This document shows positions 18,821 through 27,520 of a stretch of 64,000 bases of DNA, piece after piece. The translations under genes and the position numbers were made by a program. Source of the stretch: Shinella sumterensis. Its GTDB lineage: Bacteria; Pseudomonadota; Alphaproteobacteria; Rhizobiales; Rhizobiaceae. The stretch spans positions 248,001 to 312,000 of the forward strand of contig NZ_MYFN02000001.1 of assembly GCF_004514425.2 (NCBI RefSeq), read 5' to 3'. Each line of letters opens with the position of its first letter. Positions within the stretch are counted from its first letter, which is position 1. Under the pieces are notes generated by a model, which searched no databases, had not been told where the DNA came from, and saw nothing but the letters and a program-made list of their open reading frames with translations.

Positions 18821-19282
18821 CTAGAACCGGACCCAGGGGCCGAAACGTTCGAACGGCAAGCCCAGCGCATAACTGAAGACCACGACCGAAAAGACCGTGA
18901 CGGCGGCGGCCAGGATGATGCCCATCAGCGGCCGCATCCGCGTCGAAGCGAAGGCGGCGATCAGCGCTGAGAAGAAGAGCGCCGGCGCAAAACCGAGGCC
19001 GCGCACGGTCAGCCCGAAGAAGATCGGTGCGGGAAGGATGAAGAGCATGCCGCGCAGCGCGATCGGCCCCAACGGGCCGCTATCCGTCCGCACCGACTGG
19101 ATGAGAATGACGATGCCGAGCAGCATCAGGATCAGCGCCAGCACGAAGGGAAAATAGCCTGGCCCCATGCGCAAGGCCGTGCCGAGCTCAAGTTCGAAGC
19201 TCTGATAGGCAAAGAAGGCCCCAAGGGCGATGAAGATCGCGCCACAAAGCGCATTGGTGGTATCAACCGCGAGCGATTTCAT
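18821..19282 (-). CDS. tctB: Tripartite tricarboxylate transporter small membrane subunit TctB
   Basis: A 153-residue membrane protein with four hydrophobic segments and the TctB-type sequence GPGYFPFVLALILMLLGIVI. It is the small, poorly conserved partner of TctA. It lies directly upstream of tctA and downstream of the first tctC, which places it in the usual C-B-A order. Confidence 0.88.
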   Translation of the reverse strand: MKSLAVDTTNALCGAIFIALGAFFAYQSFELELGTALRMGPGYFPFVLALILMLLGIVILIQSVRTDSGPLGPIALRGMLFILPAPIFFGLTVRGLGFAPALFFSALIAAFASTRMRPLMGIILAAAVTVFSVVVFSYALGLPFERFGPWVRF

Positions 19283-19311
19283 GGTGTTTCCTGTTCTCGA
19301 CCGGAAGGCGG

Positions 19312-19368
19312 CCGATCCTGGGCAGACGAGCCGCGCGGCAGGGGAGCCACGCGGCTCGTCCGGATCGG
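19312..19368. terminator. Large interrupted stem-loop between tctC1 and tctB
   Basis: An 11-base stem GACGAGCCGCG/CGCGGCTCGTC (19325-19335 and 19350-19360) is flanked by a second 7-base stem CCGATCC/GGATCGG (19312-19318 and 19362-19368). Together they fill most of the tctC1-tctB spacer. Such hairpins after a binding-protein gene commonly reduce read-through or protect the upstream message. Confidence 0.5.
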
Positions 19369-19377
19369 AATGTGTCC

Positions 19378-20361
19378 TCAGTCGGCGTACTGGCCGGCGG
19401 CTTCGATGACGGTTTTCCAGCGGGCGATCTCGCTTTCGAGCTTCGCCTTCAGCGCCGCCGGCGTCGCGTCGCTTTCCGGCGAAGGGACCGTGCCCAGTTC
19501 AGCGAAACGGGCGATGACGTTCGGATCCTTGAGCGCTACCTGCAGCGACTTCGACAGGCGCTCGATGGCCTCTGCCGGTGTGCCCTTCGGTGCATAGACA
19601 CCGTGCCAGATACCGACCTGGAAATCGGCAAGCCCGCCTTCGATGGCGGTCGGCACGTCGGGAAGCACGTCGAGGCGTGCGGGCGAGGTCACCGCATAGG
19701 CCTTGATGGTGCCGCCCTGGATCTGTTTCGTCGTGTTGGTGGTCTGGTCGCACATGATATCGACCTGGCCACCGAGAAGATCGGTCATGGCCGGACCCGT
19801 ACCCTTGTAGGGCACGGTCGTCAGCGGCGTCTCGACGGCGCTCATGAACATCATGCCGCAGAGATGTGACGCGGCGCCGATGCCGGCATTGGCGACGGTC
19901 ACCGTATCCTTGTTCGCCTTTACATACTCGACGAGACTCTTGAGGTCGGCCGGCTCGAAATCCTTACGGGCGACGATGGTCATGGGCACGTCGGTGACGA
20001 GACCGACATATTCGAAAGCGTTCAGCGTGTCATAGGCAAGCTTGCGATAGAGCGTGGCGCTGGTCGCCATGCCGATGTGGTGCAGGAGAATGGTGTAACC
20101 GTCCGGATCTGCCTGTGCGACCCGGCCGGCACCCAGCGTACCGCCCGCGCCCCCGACATTCTCGACAATGATCTGCTGGCCAAGATCCTTCGACATCGAT
20201 TCCGCGACGAGGCGGCCCACCGTGTCGGTCGGGCCACCGGCCGAGAAGGGAATGACCATGGTGATGTTGCGTTCGGGGTAGGTCTGCGCCATCGCCGGCG
20301 CAAAGACCATCGAAACGGCGGCAGCGGCTGACATGGCCAGCACAGCGTTCATAAACTTCAT
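19378..20361 (-). CDS. tctC: Tripartite tricarboxylate transporter binding protein (TctC/Bug family), copy 1
   Basis: A 327-residue periplasmic binding protein with a signal peptide ending in FAPAMA and family motifs VIPFSAGGPTDTVGRL, DGYTILL and TVPYKGTGPAMTDLLGGQVD. ATG 20361 follows GGGAGGATTCG. It is the first gene of the operon and lies just downstream of the gene pair for a DctB/DctD-like two-component system on the same strand, which probably controls it. Confidence 0.9.
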   Translation of the reverse strand: MKFMNAVLAMSAAAAVSMVFAPAMAQTYPERNITMVIPFSAGGPTDTVGRLVAESMSKDLGQQIIVENVGGAGGTLGAGRVAQADPDGYTILLHHIGMATSATLYRKLAYDTLNAFEYVGLVTDVPMTIVARKDFEPADLKSLVEYVKANKDTVTVANAGIGAASHLCGMMFMSAVETPLTTVPYKGTGPAMTDLLGGQVDIMCDQTTNTTKQIQGGTIKAYAVTSPARLDVLPDVPTAIEGGLADFQVGIWHGVYAPKGTPAEAIERLSKSLQVALKDPNVIARFAELGTVPSPESDATPAALKAKLESEIARWKTVIEAAGQYAD

Positions 20362-20484
20362 CGAATCCTCCCGGATGGACTGTTCCCGCCGGTGTGGCTC
20401 CTCCTTCACCGGTCGTAATATCCCAATCTGTGAAGAGGAAGGCCCGGCGGGCAATCGCGCTTCGGCGGTCGCCGGGCATTTTCT

Positions 20485-20502
20485 GCTGCGGTGCGCCGCA
20501 GC
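20485..20502. promoter_or_regulatory. Dyad GCTGCGG-TGCG-CCGCAGC upstream of tctC1
   Basis: A perfect 7-base inverted repeat with a 4-base centre, 124-141 bases upstream of tctC1. With the second dyad about 50 bases further upstream, its spacing resembles tandem enhancer sites for a DctD-type activator. It might instead be an RNA hairpin. I could not find a convincing -24/-12 promoter nearby. Confidence 0.4.
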
Positions 20503-20536
20503 ATGGGTCGAAATGGAAACAAACGGGCATAGGCAT

Positions 20537-20552
20537 GGGTGGATTTCCACCC
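20537..20552. promoter_or_regulatory. Palindrome GGGTGGATTTCCACCC between the regulator gene and tctC1
   Basis: A perfect 16-base palindrome, 14 bases after the stop of the DctD-like gene and 176-191 bases before tctC1. It could be an upstream activator site for the DctD-like protein or part of a terminator for the regulator gene. There is no T run on the minus strand, which favours a protein-binding site slightly. Confidence 0.4.
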
Positions 20553-20566
20553 AACACGCGTTTCGG

Positions 20567-21910
20567 CTATGCCGCGTAGTCGTCGTCGGTGAAGGGCATC
20601 TTCTTGTCGAGGTCGTATTTCTGCATCTTCTCGTACAGCGTCTTGCGGGAGATGCCGAGCATTTCATAAACCGGCCGGATACGCCCGGCATGCGCCGCAA
20701 GCGCACTGGCGATGACGCTACGCTCGTAGGCCGCCACCTTGTCGGCCAGTCGCTGCGGTTCGGATTGCGCCTCATCGCGCTGGGGGTCGAGGCCAAGCAC
20801 GAGCCGGTCGGCGGCATTGCGCAGTTCGCGGACGTTGCCCGGCCAGTTGCGGCTCGCCACCTCAGCGATCACATCGGGCGGAACCTCCATGTCGGCCCGG
20901 CCGTAGCGTGCCGAGGCCTCGCGCACCAGCTGGAGGAAAAGCAGCGGGATATCGGCGCGGCGCTGCGCAAGCGACGGTACATGCAGCGTGGCGACGTTGA
21001 GGCGATAGAGCAGATCGGCGCGGAACCGTCCGGCCGCGACCTCGGCCTCCAGGTCGACCTTGCTGGTGGCGATGAAGCGAACGTCGAGGGGAACGACCTC
21101 GTTCGAGCCGAGCCGGCTGATCACCCGCTCTTGCAGCACCCGCAGAAACTTCGCCTGGAGGTCGAAGGGCATGGAGCCGATCTCGTCGAGAAGGATCGTG
21201 CCGCCGCGCGCATGTTCGAACTTGCCGTAACGCGGCCGGATGGCGCCGGGGAAGGCGCCCGCCTCATGGCCGAAAAGCTCGCTTTCGATCAGGTTTTCGG
21301 GCAGCGCCGCGCAGTTGATGGCGATCAGCGGTCGGTCCGCCCGGGCGCTGATGTCATGCAGGGCCCGGGCGACGACCTCCTTGCCGACACCCGTTTCGCC
21401 GATCACCAGCGTGTCCGCATCGGTGGCGCCGATGGCGCGCAGGCTGTAGCGCAAATCGACCATGACCTGTGTGCGGCCCGGCAGACGGGCCTCGATATCG
21501 TCCCGCTTGCCGGCGACCGCACGAAGACGACGATTTTCCAGAACGAGGCCGCGCCGATCCATCGCGCGGCGGATGATGCCGGCCAGATGTTGCGCCGTGA
21601 ACGGCTTCTCGAGGAAGTCATAGACCCCTGCGCGCATGGCCGTCACCGCCAGCTGGACATCCGCATGGCCGGTCAGCAGGATGACGGGTATTTCGGCGTC
21701 AAGCTCGCGCACCCGCTGCAGAAGCGTCATTCCATCCATGCCGGGCATGCGGATATCACTCACCACGACACCATCGAAACTGTAGCCGACGCGCTCCAGC
21801 ACCGGCTCGGCACTGGCGAACGTATCGACCTCCATGCCGAAAAGTTCCAGAGCCTGGGCCGACGAACGACGCATCTCCTCCTCGTCATCGATCAGCAGGA
21901 TCCGGCTCAT
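20567..21910 (-). CDS. Sigma-54-type response regulator, DctD-like
   Basis: A 447-residue protein. Receiver domain 1-120 has phosphoacceptor D52, T80 and K102. The AAA+ domain has Walker A GETGVGKE (171-178) and Walker B ILLDEI (239-244). The C-terminus has a Fis-type helix-turn-helix (HAGRIRPVYEMLGISRKTLY). The loop that contacts sigma-54, normally GAFTGA, reads GAFPGA at 218-223, so the key threonine is a proline. The start overlaps the end of the kinase gene by 4 bases. It probably activates the tct operon in response to an extracellular carboxylate; the promoter site itself was not identified. Confidence 0.88.
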   Translation of the reverse strand: MSRILLIDDEEEMRRSSAQALELFGMEVDTFASAEPVLERVGYSFDGVVVSDIRMPGMDGMTLLQRVRELDAEIPVILLTGHADVQLAVTAMRAGVYDFLEKPFTAQHLAGIIRRAMDRRGLVLENRRLRAVAGKRDDIEARLPGRTQVMVDLRYSLRAIGATDADTLVIGETGVGKEVVARALHDISARADRPLIAINCAALPENLIESELFGHEAGAFPGAIRPRYGKFEHARGGTILLDEIGSMPFDLQAKFLRVLQERVISRLGSNEVVPLDVRFIATSKVDLEAEVAAGRFRADLLYRLNVATLHVPSLAQRRADIPLLFLQLVREASARYGRADMEVPPDVIAEVASRNWPGNVRELRNAADRLVLGLDPQRDEAQSEPQRLADKVAAYERSVIASALAAHAGRIRPVYEMLGISRKTLYEKMQKYDLDKKMPFTDDDYAA

Positions 21911-23751
21911 TCGGCGGCCTCCTGCGCCGGCAACGCGCCGTCCAGCTCGATGCGGAACTCCGCGCCGCCGTCAACCTTGTTGGATACGGACAGGCCGCCG
22001 CCGAAATCCTTGATGATGTTATAGGAAATGGAAAGACCAAGCCCCAGGCCGCGGCCTACGCCCTTGGTGCTGAAGAAGGGATCGAAGATCCGTTCGGAAA
22101 TCGCCGCGGGAACCCCCGGACCATGATCGCGGATCGTCAGGATGACCTTGCCGTCCTGCGCCCTTCCGACAAGTTCGATGCGGCGGTCCTCCAGACCTTC
22201 GACGGCATCGGCGGCATTGGTGATGATGTTGACCAGCACCTGTTGCAACCGTACCGACCCGGCCTGGACCCACAGAGGCTGGGGACCGAGATCGATATCC
22301 AGCCGGGCATCGGCCGATTTGAGGCGCGCCGCGACGATCTCCAGCGTGTCGCCGACGACGGTTTCGATCGGGACGGGCCCGAGCTTCTCGTTGGGCTTTC
22401 GCGCAAAGTTGCGCAGATGACGGCTGATCGCCGCCATCCGGTCGACAAGCCGGGAAATGCGCTGAACATTGTCGCGCGCTTCCTCGACGCGGCCGCGGTC
22501 GATGAGCATCGCGGCGCTGTCGGCATAGGTCTTGGCCGCGGTGAGCGGCTGGTTGAACTCATGCGACAGCGCGGCCGACATCTGGCCGAGACCGGCAAGC
22601 TTTCCCGCCTGGATGAGATCGCCCTGCGTCTTTCGCAGTTCCTGTTCCGTCAGCCGTCGTTCGGCAATCTCCAGCTCGATCTGCCGGTTGACGAGGGCAA
22701 GATCGGCCGTCCGCTCCTCGACCCGCCGCTCCAGCTCGTTGCGCGCTTCGATCTGCATGCGCAGCCGCTCGGCGGCGCGCGTCCGACGCTGCAGGACGAT
22801 TGCCAGCGCGAGACCTGCAAGGCAGAAGAACAGAACAACGGCGATCAGCATCGTCCGCGCCTGGCTGCGGACCGAGCCGGTGTCCATGAGCACACTGACA
22901 GTCCAGTCGGCCTGGGGCATATATTGCGACAGGACCAGATATTCCCGCGCCGAACCGCCATCCGCAATGGTCATCAGGTCATGAGAGCCAAGCTCCCCAT
23001 GTTTGAGCGGCAGTGGCCTCAGCATGGCTTCCGCATACCGGCGCGACGCCTGCGTGCGTTCCAACCGGTCGGGCGACAAGGGCAGAAGGCTCGAATAGAG
23101 CCATTCCGGGCTGCCGGTCATGAAGATGATGCCTTCCGGATCGGACACCAGGATCTTGTATTCGCCGCCGCGCCAGAAGGTTTCGATCGTGTCTATATCG
23201 ACCTTGAAGACGATCACGCCGCGGATTGCCTCGCCAACATGGACGGGCGAGGCGAAGTAGTAGCCACGCTTCAGGGAGGTGGTTCCGAGCGCATAGAAAC
23301 GCGACTGGCCACCTTTCGCGGCATCCTGGAAGTAGGGCCGGTAGCTGAAATTCTCGCCGATGAAGCTGGTCTCCGACTCGAAATTGCTTGCGGCTACAGT
23401 CGAGCCATCCATCGTCATGACATAGATGTCCGAGGATTCCAGAAGCGCGTTGATCTCCTTGAGGTAGAGGTTTGCCGCCTCCACCAGGGCCGCATTGTCG
23501 GGATCGCTGACGAGCTCTTTTATGTCGTCATGGTCGGCGATCAGCGCCGGCAGCGGCTCGTAGCGGCTGAGATGGCCGCTGAGCGCCGAGACCGTCAGCC
23601 GCAACGCCGATCCGGCCTGCAGCGACGCTTCGTCCAGATAGCTGCGCGTCGCCAGCCGGTCGCCATACACGACCACGACATAGGCGAGCACGCACAGCCC
23701 AGACAACGCCATGATCACACGATAGGTCACGAAACGCAGGCTCCTCCCCAC
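21907..23751 (-). CDS. Membrane sensor histidine kinase, DctB-like
   Basis: A 614-residue kinase. Transmembrane helix 1 is at about 9-30 and helix 2 at about 300-320, enclosing a periplasmic double-Cache-type sensor domain (YFQDAAKGGQSRFYALG is typical). A coiled-coil linker covers about 325-375. The phosphoacceptor is H397 in ALSHEFNQPL, followed by an ATPase domain with NIITNAADAV, DHGPGVP and GLGLGLSISYNI. The architecture matches DctB, the C4-dicarboxylate sensor. Its overlap with the DctD-like gene indicates co-transcription. The ligand is presumably that of the neighbouring tct transporter. Confidence 0.9.
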   Translation of the reverse strand: MGRSLRFVTYRVIMALSGLCVLAYVVVVYGDRLATRSYLDEASLQAGSALRLTVSALSGHLSRYEPLPALIADHDDIKELVSDPDNAALVEAANLYLKEINALLESSDIYVMTMDGSTVAASNFESETSFIGENFSYRPYFQDAAKGGQSRFYALGTTSLKRGYYFASPVHVGEAIRGVIVFKVDIDTIETFWRGGEYKILVSDPEGIIFMTGSPEWLYSSLLPLSPDRLERTQASRRYAEAMLRPLPLKHGELGSHDLMTIADGGSAREYLVLSQYMPQADWTVSVLMDTGSVRSQARTMLIAVVLFFCLAGLALAIVLQRRTRAAERLRMQIEARNELERRVEERTADLALVNRQIELEIAERRLTEQELRKTQGDLIQAGKLAGLGQMSAALSHEFNQPLTAAKTYADSAAMLIDRGRVEEARDNVQRISRLVDRMAAISRHLRNFARKPNEKLGPVPIETVVGDTLEIVAARLKSADARLDIDLGPQPLWVQAGSVRLQQVLVNIITNAADAVEGLEDRRIELVGRAQDGKVILTIRDHGPGVPAAISERIFDPFFSTKGVGRGLGLGLSISYNIIKDFGGGLSVSNKVDGGAEFRIELDGALPAQEAAE

Positions 23752-23959
23752 CTTTTCGGTCGCGGCATTCGGCCGCTGGGCAAGTGTAGAGGGCTATCGG
23801 CAGCTTTCCAAGTCCCCGATCGAAACGGCCCTGATCGCTTTTCTCCTTCGAGAACGGGCCAGGCTCACGGGTTTCGGCGGGGCCTTCCGCGGCGCGCCCG
23901 ATCCATGGGAACCATCAAGGATGCAAAGGGTTCATGGGCAGGTAACCCAGGAGACCCCG

Positions 23960-24427
23960 ATGAGCACGATGACGATGAAAGAGCTTTCCAAGGCGCTCAG
24001 CAAGATCGATTTCTGCATGTTCAACACGAACGGCGGCGAGGGAAAGATCAACAGCCGGCCGATGAGCAACAATGGCGACGTCGAGTATGGTGGCGACTCC
24101 TGGTTCTTCTCCTATGAGGATACAAGAAAGGTCGGCGAAATCGGTCGCGACGCGCGGGTCGCGTTGACCTTCACCGCACCGCCCAGCCTCCTCGGAAAGC
24201 CGGGAATCTTTGTCGCCGTCGATGGCGACGCAAGCGTGATCCGCGACAAGGCGCAGTTCGAAGAACACTGGGTGAAAGATCTTGATCGGTGGTTTCCCGA
24301 TGGCGTGGACACGCCCGGTCTCGTTCTGATCAAGGTATCCGCAAGGACGATCGAATACTGGGACGGCGAGGACAATGGCCGTATCCATCTGCGCGAGGCG
24401 GATGCCGTGGCGGAAGGCGCTGTTTAA
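23960..24427 (+). CDS. Pyridoxamine 5'-phosphate oxidase-fold (general stress protein 26-like) protein
   Basis: A 155-residue flavin-binding split-barrel protein. The segments FCMFNTNGGEGKINSRPMSN, SWFFSYEDTRKVGEI and ARVALTFT follow the pattern of the GS26-like branch of PPOX-fold proteins, small cytoplasmic proteins that bind FMN or F420 and have poorly defined roles in stress. ATG 23960 has AGGAGA upstream and is preferred over the upstream start at 23921. Divergent from the kinase gene. Confidence 0.82.
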   Translation: MSTMTMKELSKALSKIDFCMFNTNGGEGKINSRPMSNNGDVEYGGDSWFFSYEDTRKVGEIGRDARVALTFTAPPSLLGKPGIFVAVDGDASVIRDKAQFEEHWVKDLDRWFPDGVDTPGLVLIKVSARTIEYWDGEDNGRIHLREADAVAEGAV

Positions 24428-24647
24428 CGGCGTAGGAGGACATTCCCGGATGTGAAGCTTCGATTGGCGGTTATATCGACCGCCGATATCGCATGCACCG
24501 CTCGTCGCGTTGCCACCACATCATCGCAAGTTGAATTGGGGAATGAACGCCGCAATCTCAAAACACCGTCTTGATTGGTCATGCATATCCATGAAAGGTT
24601 CCGGCACCGGACCATCATTATCTGGCGTTTGTTGTTTTGGAGAGCAT

Positions 24648-25088
24648 ATGTTCAAATTCCTTCTTATCGCTGCCTCGCTTAGCCTTGTTGCCATCCCCGC
24701 CTATGCGCAGGATCCAGCCGGCTTCGAGGGCCTGTGGTCCGGCCAGGGAGAAGGGGATCTGACTGTCGATCTCAAGCACGTGCAGGACGACATCTACAAG
24801 ATTTCCATTGGAACGACCGTCCCCATGGACGGCGACGTTCCCGGTTGCGGCGGCGGTATCGCCGGTGAAGTGAAGCTCGACAAGACGGGCGGCAACTTCT
24901 TCGCCGAAAATGAATCCTACGATCCCGATTCAACGTCTCCAGGCCTCAGTGAACGCTACTGCGAAATCGGCTTGACGTTCACCGAGGGGCGGAAGCTCGT
25001 GCTGGAAGAGCGCAATGGCTGCATCGGCTATCACGGCGCGGCGTGCGGTTTCAGTGGGGAGCTGGTGCATGACGACGCGGGGCTTTGA
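24648..25088 (+). CDS. Secreted hypothetical protein
   Basis: A 146-residue protein with a clear signal peptide (MFKFLLIAASLSLVAIPAYA, cleavage after AYA). The mature part is small and acidic and includes FEGLWSGQGEGDLTVDL, a cysteine-containing PGCGGG segment and a C-terminal stretch with three more cysteines (RYCEIGL, NGCIGY, AACGFSG), so disulfides in the periplasm are plausible. GGAGAG precedes ATG 24648. I do not recognise a family. Convergent with the DUF982 gene, 14 bases away. Confidence 0.7.
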   Translation: MFKFLLIAASLSLVAIPAYAQDPAGFEGLWSGQGEGDLTVDLKHVQDDIYKISIGTTVPMDGDVPGCGGGIAGEVKLDKTGGNFFAENESYDPDSTSPGLSERYCEIGLTFTEGRKLVLEERNGCIGYHGAACGFSGELVHDDAGL

Positions 25089-25102
25089 AGCCTCGCTCGC
25101 TT

Positions 25103-25378
25103 TCATCGAGTAGCTTGCGGGTGAACACCTAAGCGCACGACGGCCACATTCGCTTCGCGCGCCGCGGCGAGGAACGCCAGCCGAGCCTTGGACGGAGAGC
25201 ATTTGCCTTCGATCGCCTTGGCGCAGAATGCGAGAGCGCGCTGAAATGCGCGTCCGTAGGTCACCGGCCATTTTTCGGCCAGAACGAACATGGCATTTCT
25301 GGCGTCCCTGATTTCGATTGCACGGGGCATGCCCGGAAGCAGTATGGCGAGCGCGCGGTCCCAAATCGTAGAAAGCAT
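25103..25378 (-). CDS. DUF982-type small protein
   Basis: The 91-residue product matches the rhizobial DUF982 pattern: an opening W with a basic/hydrophobic strand, a central WP (EKWPVTYGRAFQRAL), a conserved AIEG turn and a closing ARLAFLAAAREANV. These proteins are common and multicopy in rhizobia, with no established function. ATG 25378 fits the family N-terminus. The frame is open further upstream to a stop at 25622, with a possible ATG at 25513, and encodes a hydrophobic stretch without a start codon of its own. Confidence 0.65.
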   Translation of the reverse strand: MLSTIWDRALAILLPGMPRAIEIRDARNAMFVLAEKWPVTYGRAFQRALAFCAKAIEGKCSPSKARLAFLAAAREANVAVVRLGVHPQATR

Positions 25379-25678
25379 TGCATTTTCCCAGTCTAACCGG
25401 GCCGATAAATGCACATCGGGCGAAAGGGTTCCGTGGCTCGACGATGAAATCGCGCAGCACTTCATTTCAGGCAGCGCGGCGACGGGGATGTGGGACTTAA
25501 AACCAGACGTCATGGTCGCCGCGGCGAGATCGCCGACGCCGATACACAGCGCGAGCGAAAGCGCACCGGCTAGGAAGGCAGGCAGATCAAGCGAGTGACC
25601 GCTGCTGCGCGGACTGGATCGTTACTGCTCCACCGGCTTGCCAACATCCAGGCGGGCACGGTCATTCGGCGATGCCGG
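25379..25678. other. Gap without a confident gene
   Basis: The 300 bases between the DUF982 gene and the flavoprotein gene show no convincing gene, terminator or promoter. On the minus strand the DUF982 frame stays open and includes a signal-peptide-like hydrophobic stretch (AFLAGALSLALCIGV, about 25540-25585), but no ATG, GTG or TTG precedes it in frame. It could be a degraded N-terminus. Confidence 0.4.
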
Positions 25679-27283
25679 TTACCGATTTTGCCTTAGGATG
25701 GTCTCTGCGGCGATGTAGCCCCACGTCATGTTGGGACCGAGCGTCGTGCCGGCTCCGACAGCGCGCGTGCCGAACGGGTTTGCCATCGCGAGGCCCGCCG
25801 CATAGAGGCCGGCAATGACCGAACCATCCTCACGAAGAACCTGACCGCGCTCGTTCGTCCTGGCGCCGCCCTTCGTGCCGAGGATGGAACGGTTGAGCGA
25901 CATGCCGACATAGGGCGGTTTGTCGATGGGTTTAAGGCGGTTCGCCGCGCCGTGCGCCTTGTACTCTTCCCAGCTGTTTTCTCCACGGCGGAAGTCCGTA
26001 TCGCGGCCCGTCTCGCACTGCGCGTTCCAGCGCGTGATCGTCGCCTCGAGGGCGTCTGGCGGAAGCCCGAGCTTCCCGGCAAGTTCGCTCACTGTATCCG
26101 CCTTCTTGACCCAGTCTCGATCGTAGGCGGCGTACCAACGAAAGGGCAGGGCGGCATTGAGGAAGCGGTGATCGCCGACGAGGAACGCCGGCAGGTTGAC
26201 CGGCATTCCCTGGTCGTCGCGCGCATCCAGCGCCTCGCCGATATTGAAATCGCTTTCGCTGACGAAGCGCTTCGCATGGCGATTGACAACGATGGAATGG
26301 GGCTCCGCCTGAAATGTCATGGGCAGGCCGCTCGGGCGCCGCTCATATCGTGTCGGCAGGCACGGATAAATGTTCGCCTGATCCATGCTGAGCAGCGCTG
26401 CATCGGCCATGCGAGCCAGCATCTGCCCATCGCCTTCGTTGCTGCTTGGGCTGCCGATCCGGTCGATCGGGCCGGGGAAATGCCGGTCCAGCATCTCCTT
26501 GTTCCACTCGAAGCCACCACTGGCGATGATCACGCCTCTGGTGGCATCGATCTGGCGCGTCTCTCCTTCATGCTCGACCTCGACACCCGTGACTCGGCTT
26601 TCCGCGTCCTGGATGAGACGCACTGCACGCGTTTCCAGCCGGAATTCGACGCCGGCATCAAGGCATCCCTTGATAAGGCCGACCATCAGCGCCGTACCCT
26701 GTCCCCCCGCATTGGTCATCCAGCGGTAAAGGAGCTTGTGCCAGACCTTAAAGCCCGCCTTGACGGGGTGATGATAGATGTCGAGATCGACGGCTTCCTT
26801 GTAGGTGAAGCTGTGCGGCAGGGTCGAACGGCGGAGTTTGGCGGCAAAGCGGCCGAGAAGGCGGCGGCTCAGAGCCTTGGGCGTCACCATGCGGCCGAAC
26901 ATCTTGCCGCCCGGAGCCTCCGTGAAGGGATCGGGCTCGGCGACGAGCTGGAAATCGAGCGGCGTGTTCGTCGCAAGAAACTGCAGCATGTCGGGCGCCG
27001 CTTCCACGAAGGCAGCCCACCGGCCGCTATCGCTCTCCCTCTGCTTTGGTGGTTGCACGGCATGAAGGTAGGCAAGGGCCTCCTGCTTGCTGTCTGCAAT
27101 GCCGGCGGCGGCTGCGAGGTGGTTTGCCGGAATCCAGATCCCGGCACCGGACATGGCCGAGGTGCCGCCGAGCCGGTTGGATTTCTCGATAACCAGCACC
27201 TTCAATCCGCCAATAGCGGCGCGCAAGCCTGCTGCGCATGCCGCGGATCCGGATCCGATCACCACAACGTCGAACTCGCTCAT
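25679..27283 (-). CDS. FAD-dependent flavoprotein of the fumarate reductase / 3-ketosteroid dehydrogenase type
   Basis: A 534-residue FAD protein. The dinucleotide motif GSGSAACAAGLRAAI is at the N-terminus, followed by EKSNRLGGTSAMSGAGIWIP, and the C-terminus has NPFGTRAVGAGTTLGPNMTWG. This pattern is shared by fumarate-reductase flavoproteins, urocanate reductases and ketosteroid delta-1-dehydrogenases, which move a hydride between FAD and an activated C-C bond. No heme or signal sequence is seen, so it is probably cytoplasmic. ATG 27283 has GGAGACGG upstream. A GntR-type operator lies 49-68 bases before it. It probably oxidises or reduces an intermediate of the neighbouring mutase pathway. 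Confidence 0.82.
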   Translation of the reverse strand: MSEFDVVVIGSGSAACAAGLRAAIGGLKVLVIEKSNRLGGTSAMSGAGIWIPANHLAAAAGIADSKQEALAYLHAVQPPKQRESDSGRWAAFVEAAPDMLQFLATNTPLDFQLVAEPDPFTEAPGGKMFGRMVTPKALSRRLLGRFAAKLRRSTLPHSFTYKEAVDLDIYHHPVKAGFKVWHKLLYRWMTNAGGQGTALMVGLIKGCLDAGVEFRLETRAVRLIQDAESRVTGVEVEHEGETRQIDATRGVIIASGGFEWNKEMLDRHFPGPIDRIGSPSSNEGDGQMLARMADAALLSMDQANIYPCLPTRYERRPSGLPMTFQAEPHSIVVNRHAKRFVSESDFNIGEALDARDDQGMPVNLPAFLVGDHRFLNAALPFRWYAAYDRDWVKKADTVSELAGKLGLPPDALEATITRWNAQCETGRDTDFRRGENSWEEYKAHGAANRLKPIDKPPYVGMSLNRSILGTKGGARTNERGQVLREDGSVIAGLYAAGLAMANPFGTRAVGAGTTLGPNMTWGYIAAETILRQNR

Positions 27284-27331
27284 TACCGTCTCCAATCGTA
27301 TGCATGCACTATAGAGAGAAGAATCTTTATC

Positions 27332-27352
27332 TGTCTACTATTGTGTAGACAC
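27332..27352. promoter_or_regulatory. Candidate GntR operator A (TGTCTAC-N6-GTAGACA)
   Basis: In the 237-base divergent region between the flavoprotein and mutase genes. TGTCTAC at 27332-27338 and GTAGACA at 27345-27351 form a perfect inverted repeat, and the right half lies in GTGTAGACACTTTT, which is the reverse complement of site B. It is 49-68 bases before the flavoprotein start. It is one of four matching sites in this regulon. Confidence 0.7.
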
Positions 27353-27520
27353 TTTTCGCGCGCTAGGTTGTGTGTACGGTTTGCTCTGGAGGGTGGCGGC
27401 CTTTCGGACTGATGCCGTGCAAAGGCCGCGTCGCTTGACGGGTGACGTACGCCCGAGAGGGACGGACGGCCCGCCGTAGCAGGCCCATTCTGAAATTGTC
27501 TTTGCCGACTGGATCATATC

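Noticed and set aside
20362-20484. Sigma-54 -24/-12 promoter for tctC1
   Set aside because: No sequence close to TGGCAC-N5-TTGC with correct spacing was found on the minus strand.
22123-24117. Plus-strand open frame of 664 codons
   Set aside because: Antisense to the well-supported DctB-like kinase; translation shows no family features.
27284-27520. Cobalamin riboswitch before the mutase gene
   Set aside because: No B12-box-like or folded core recognised; the gap is explained by the operator and divergent promoters. A covariance-model search would settle it.
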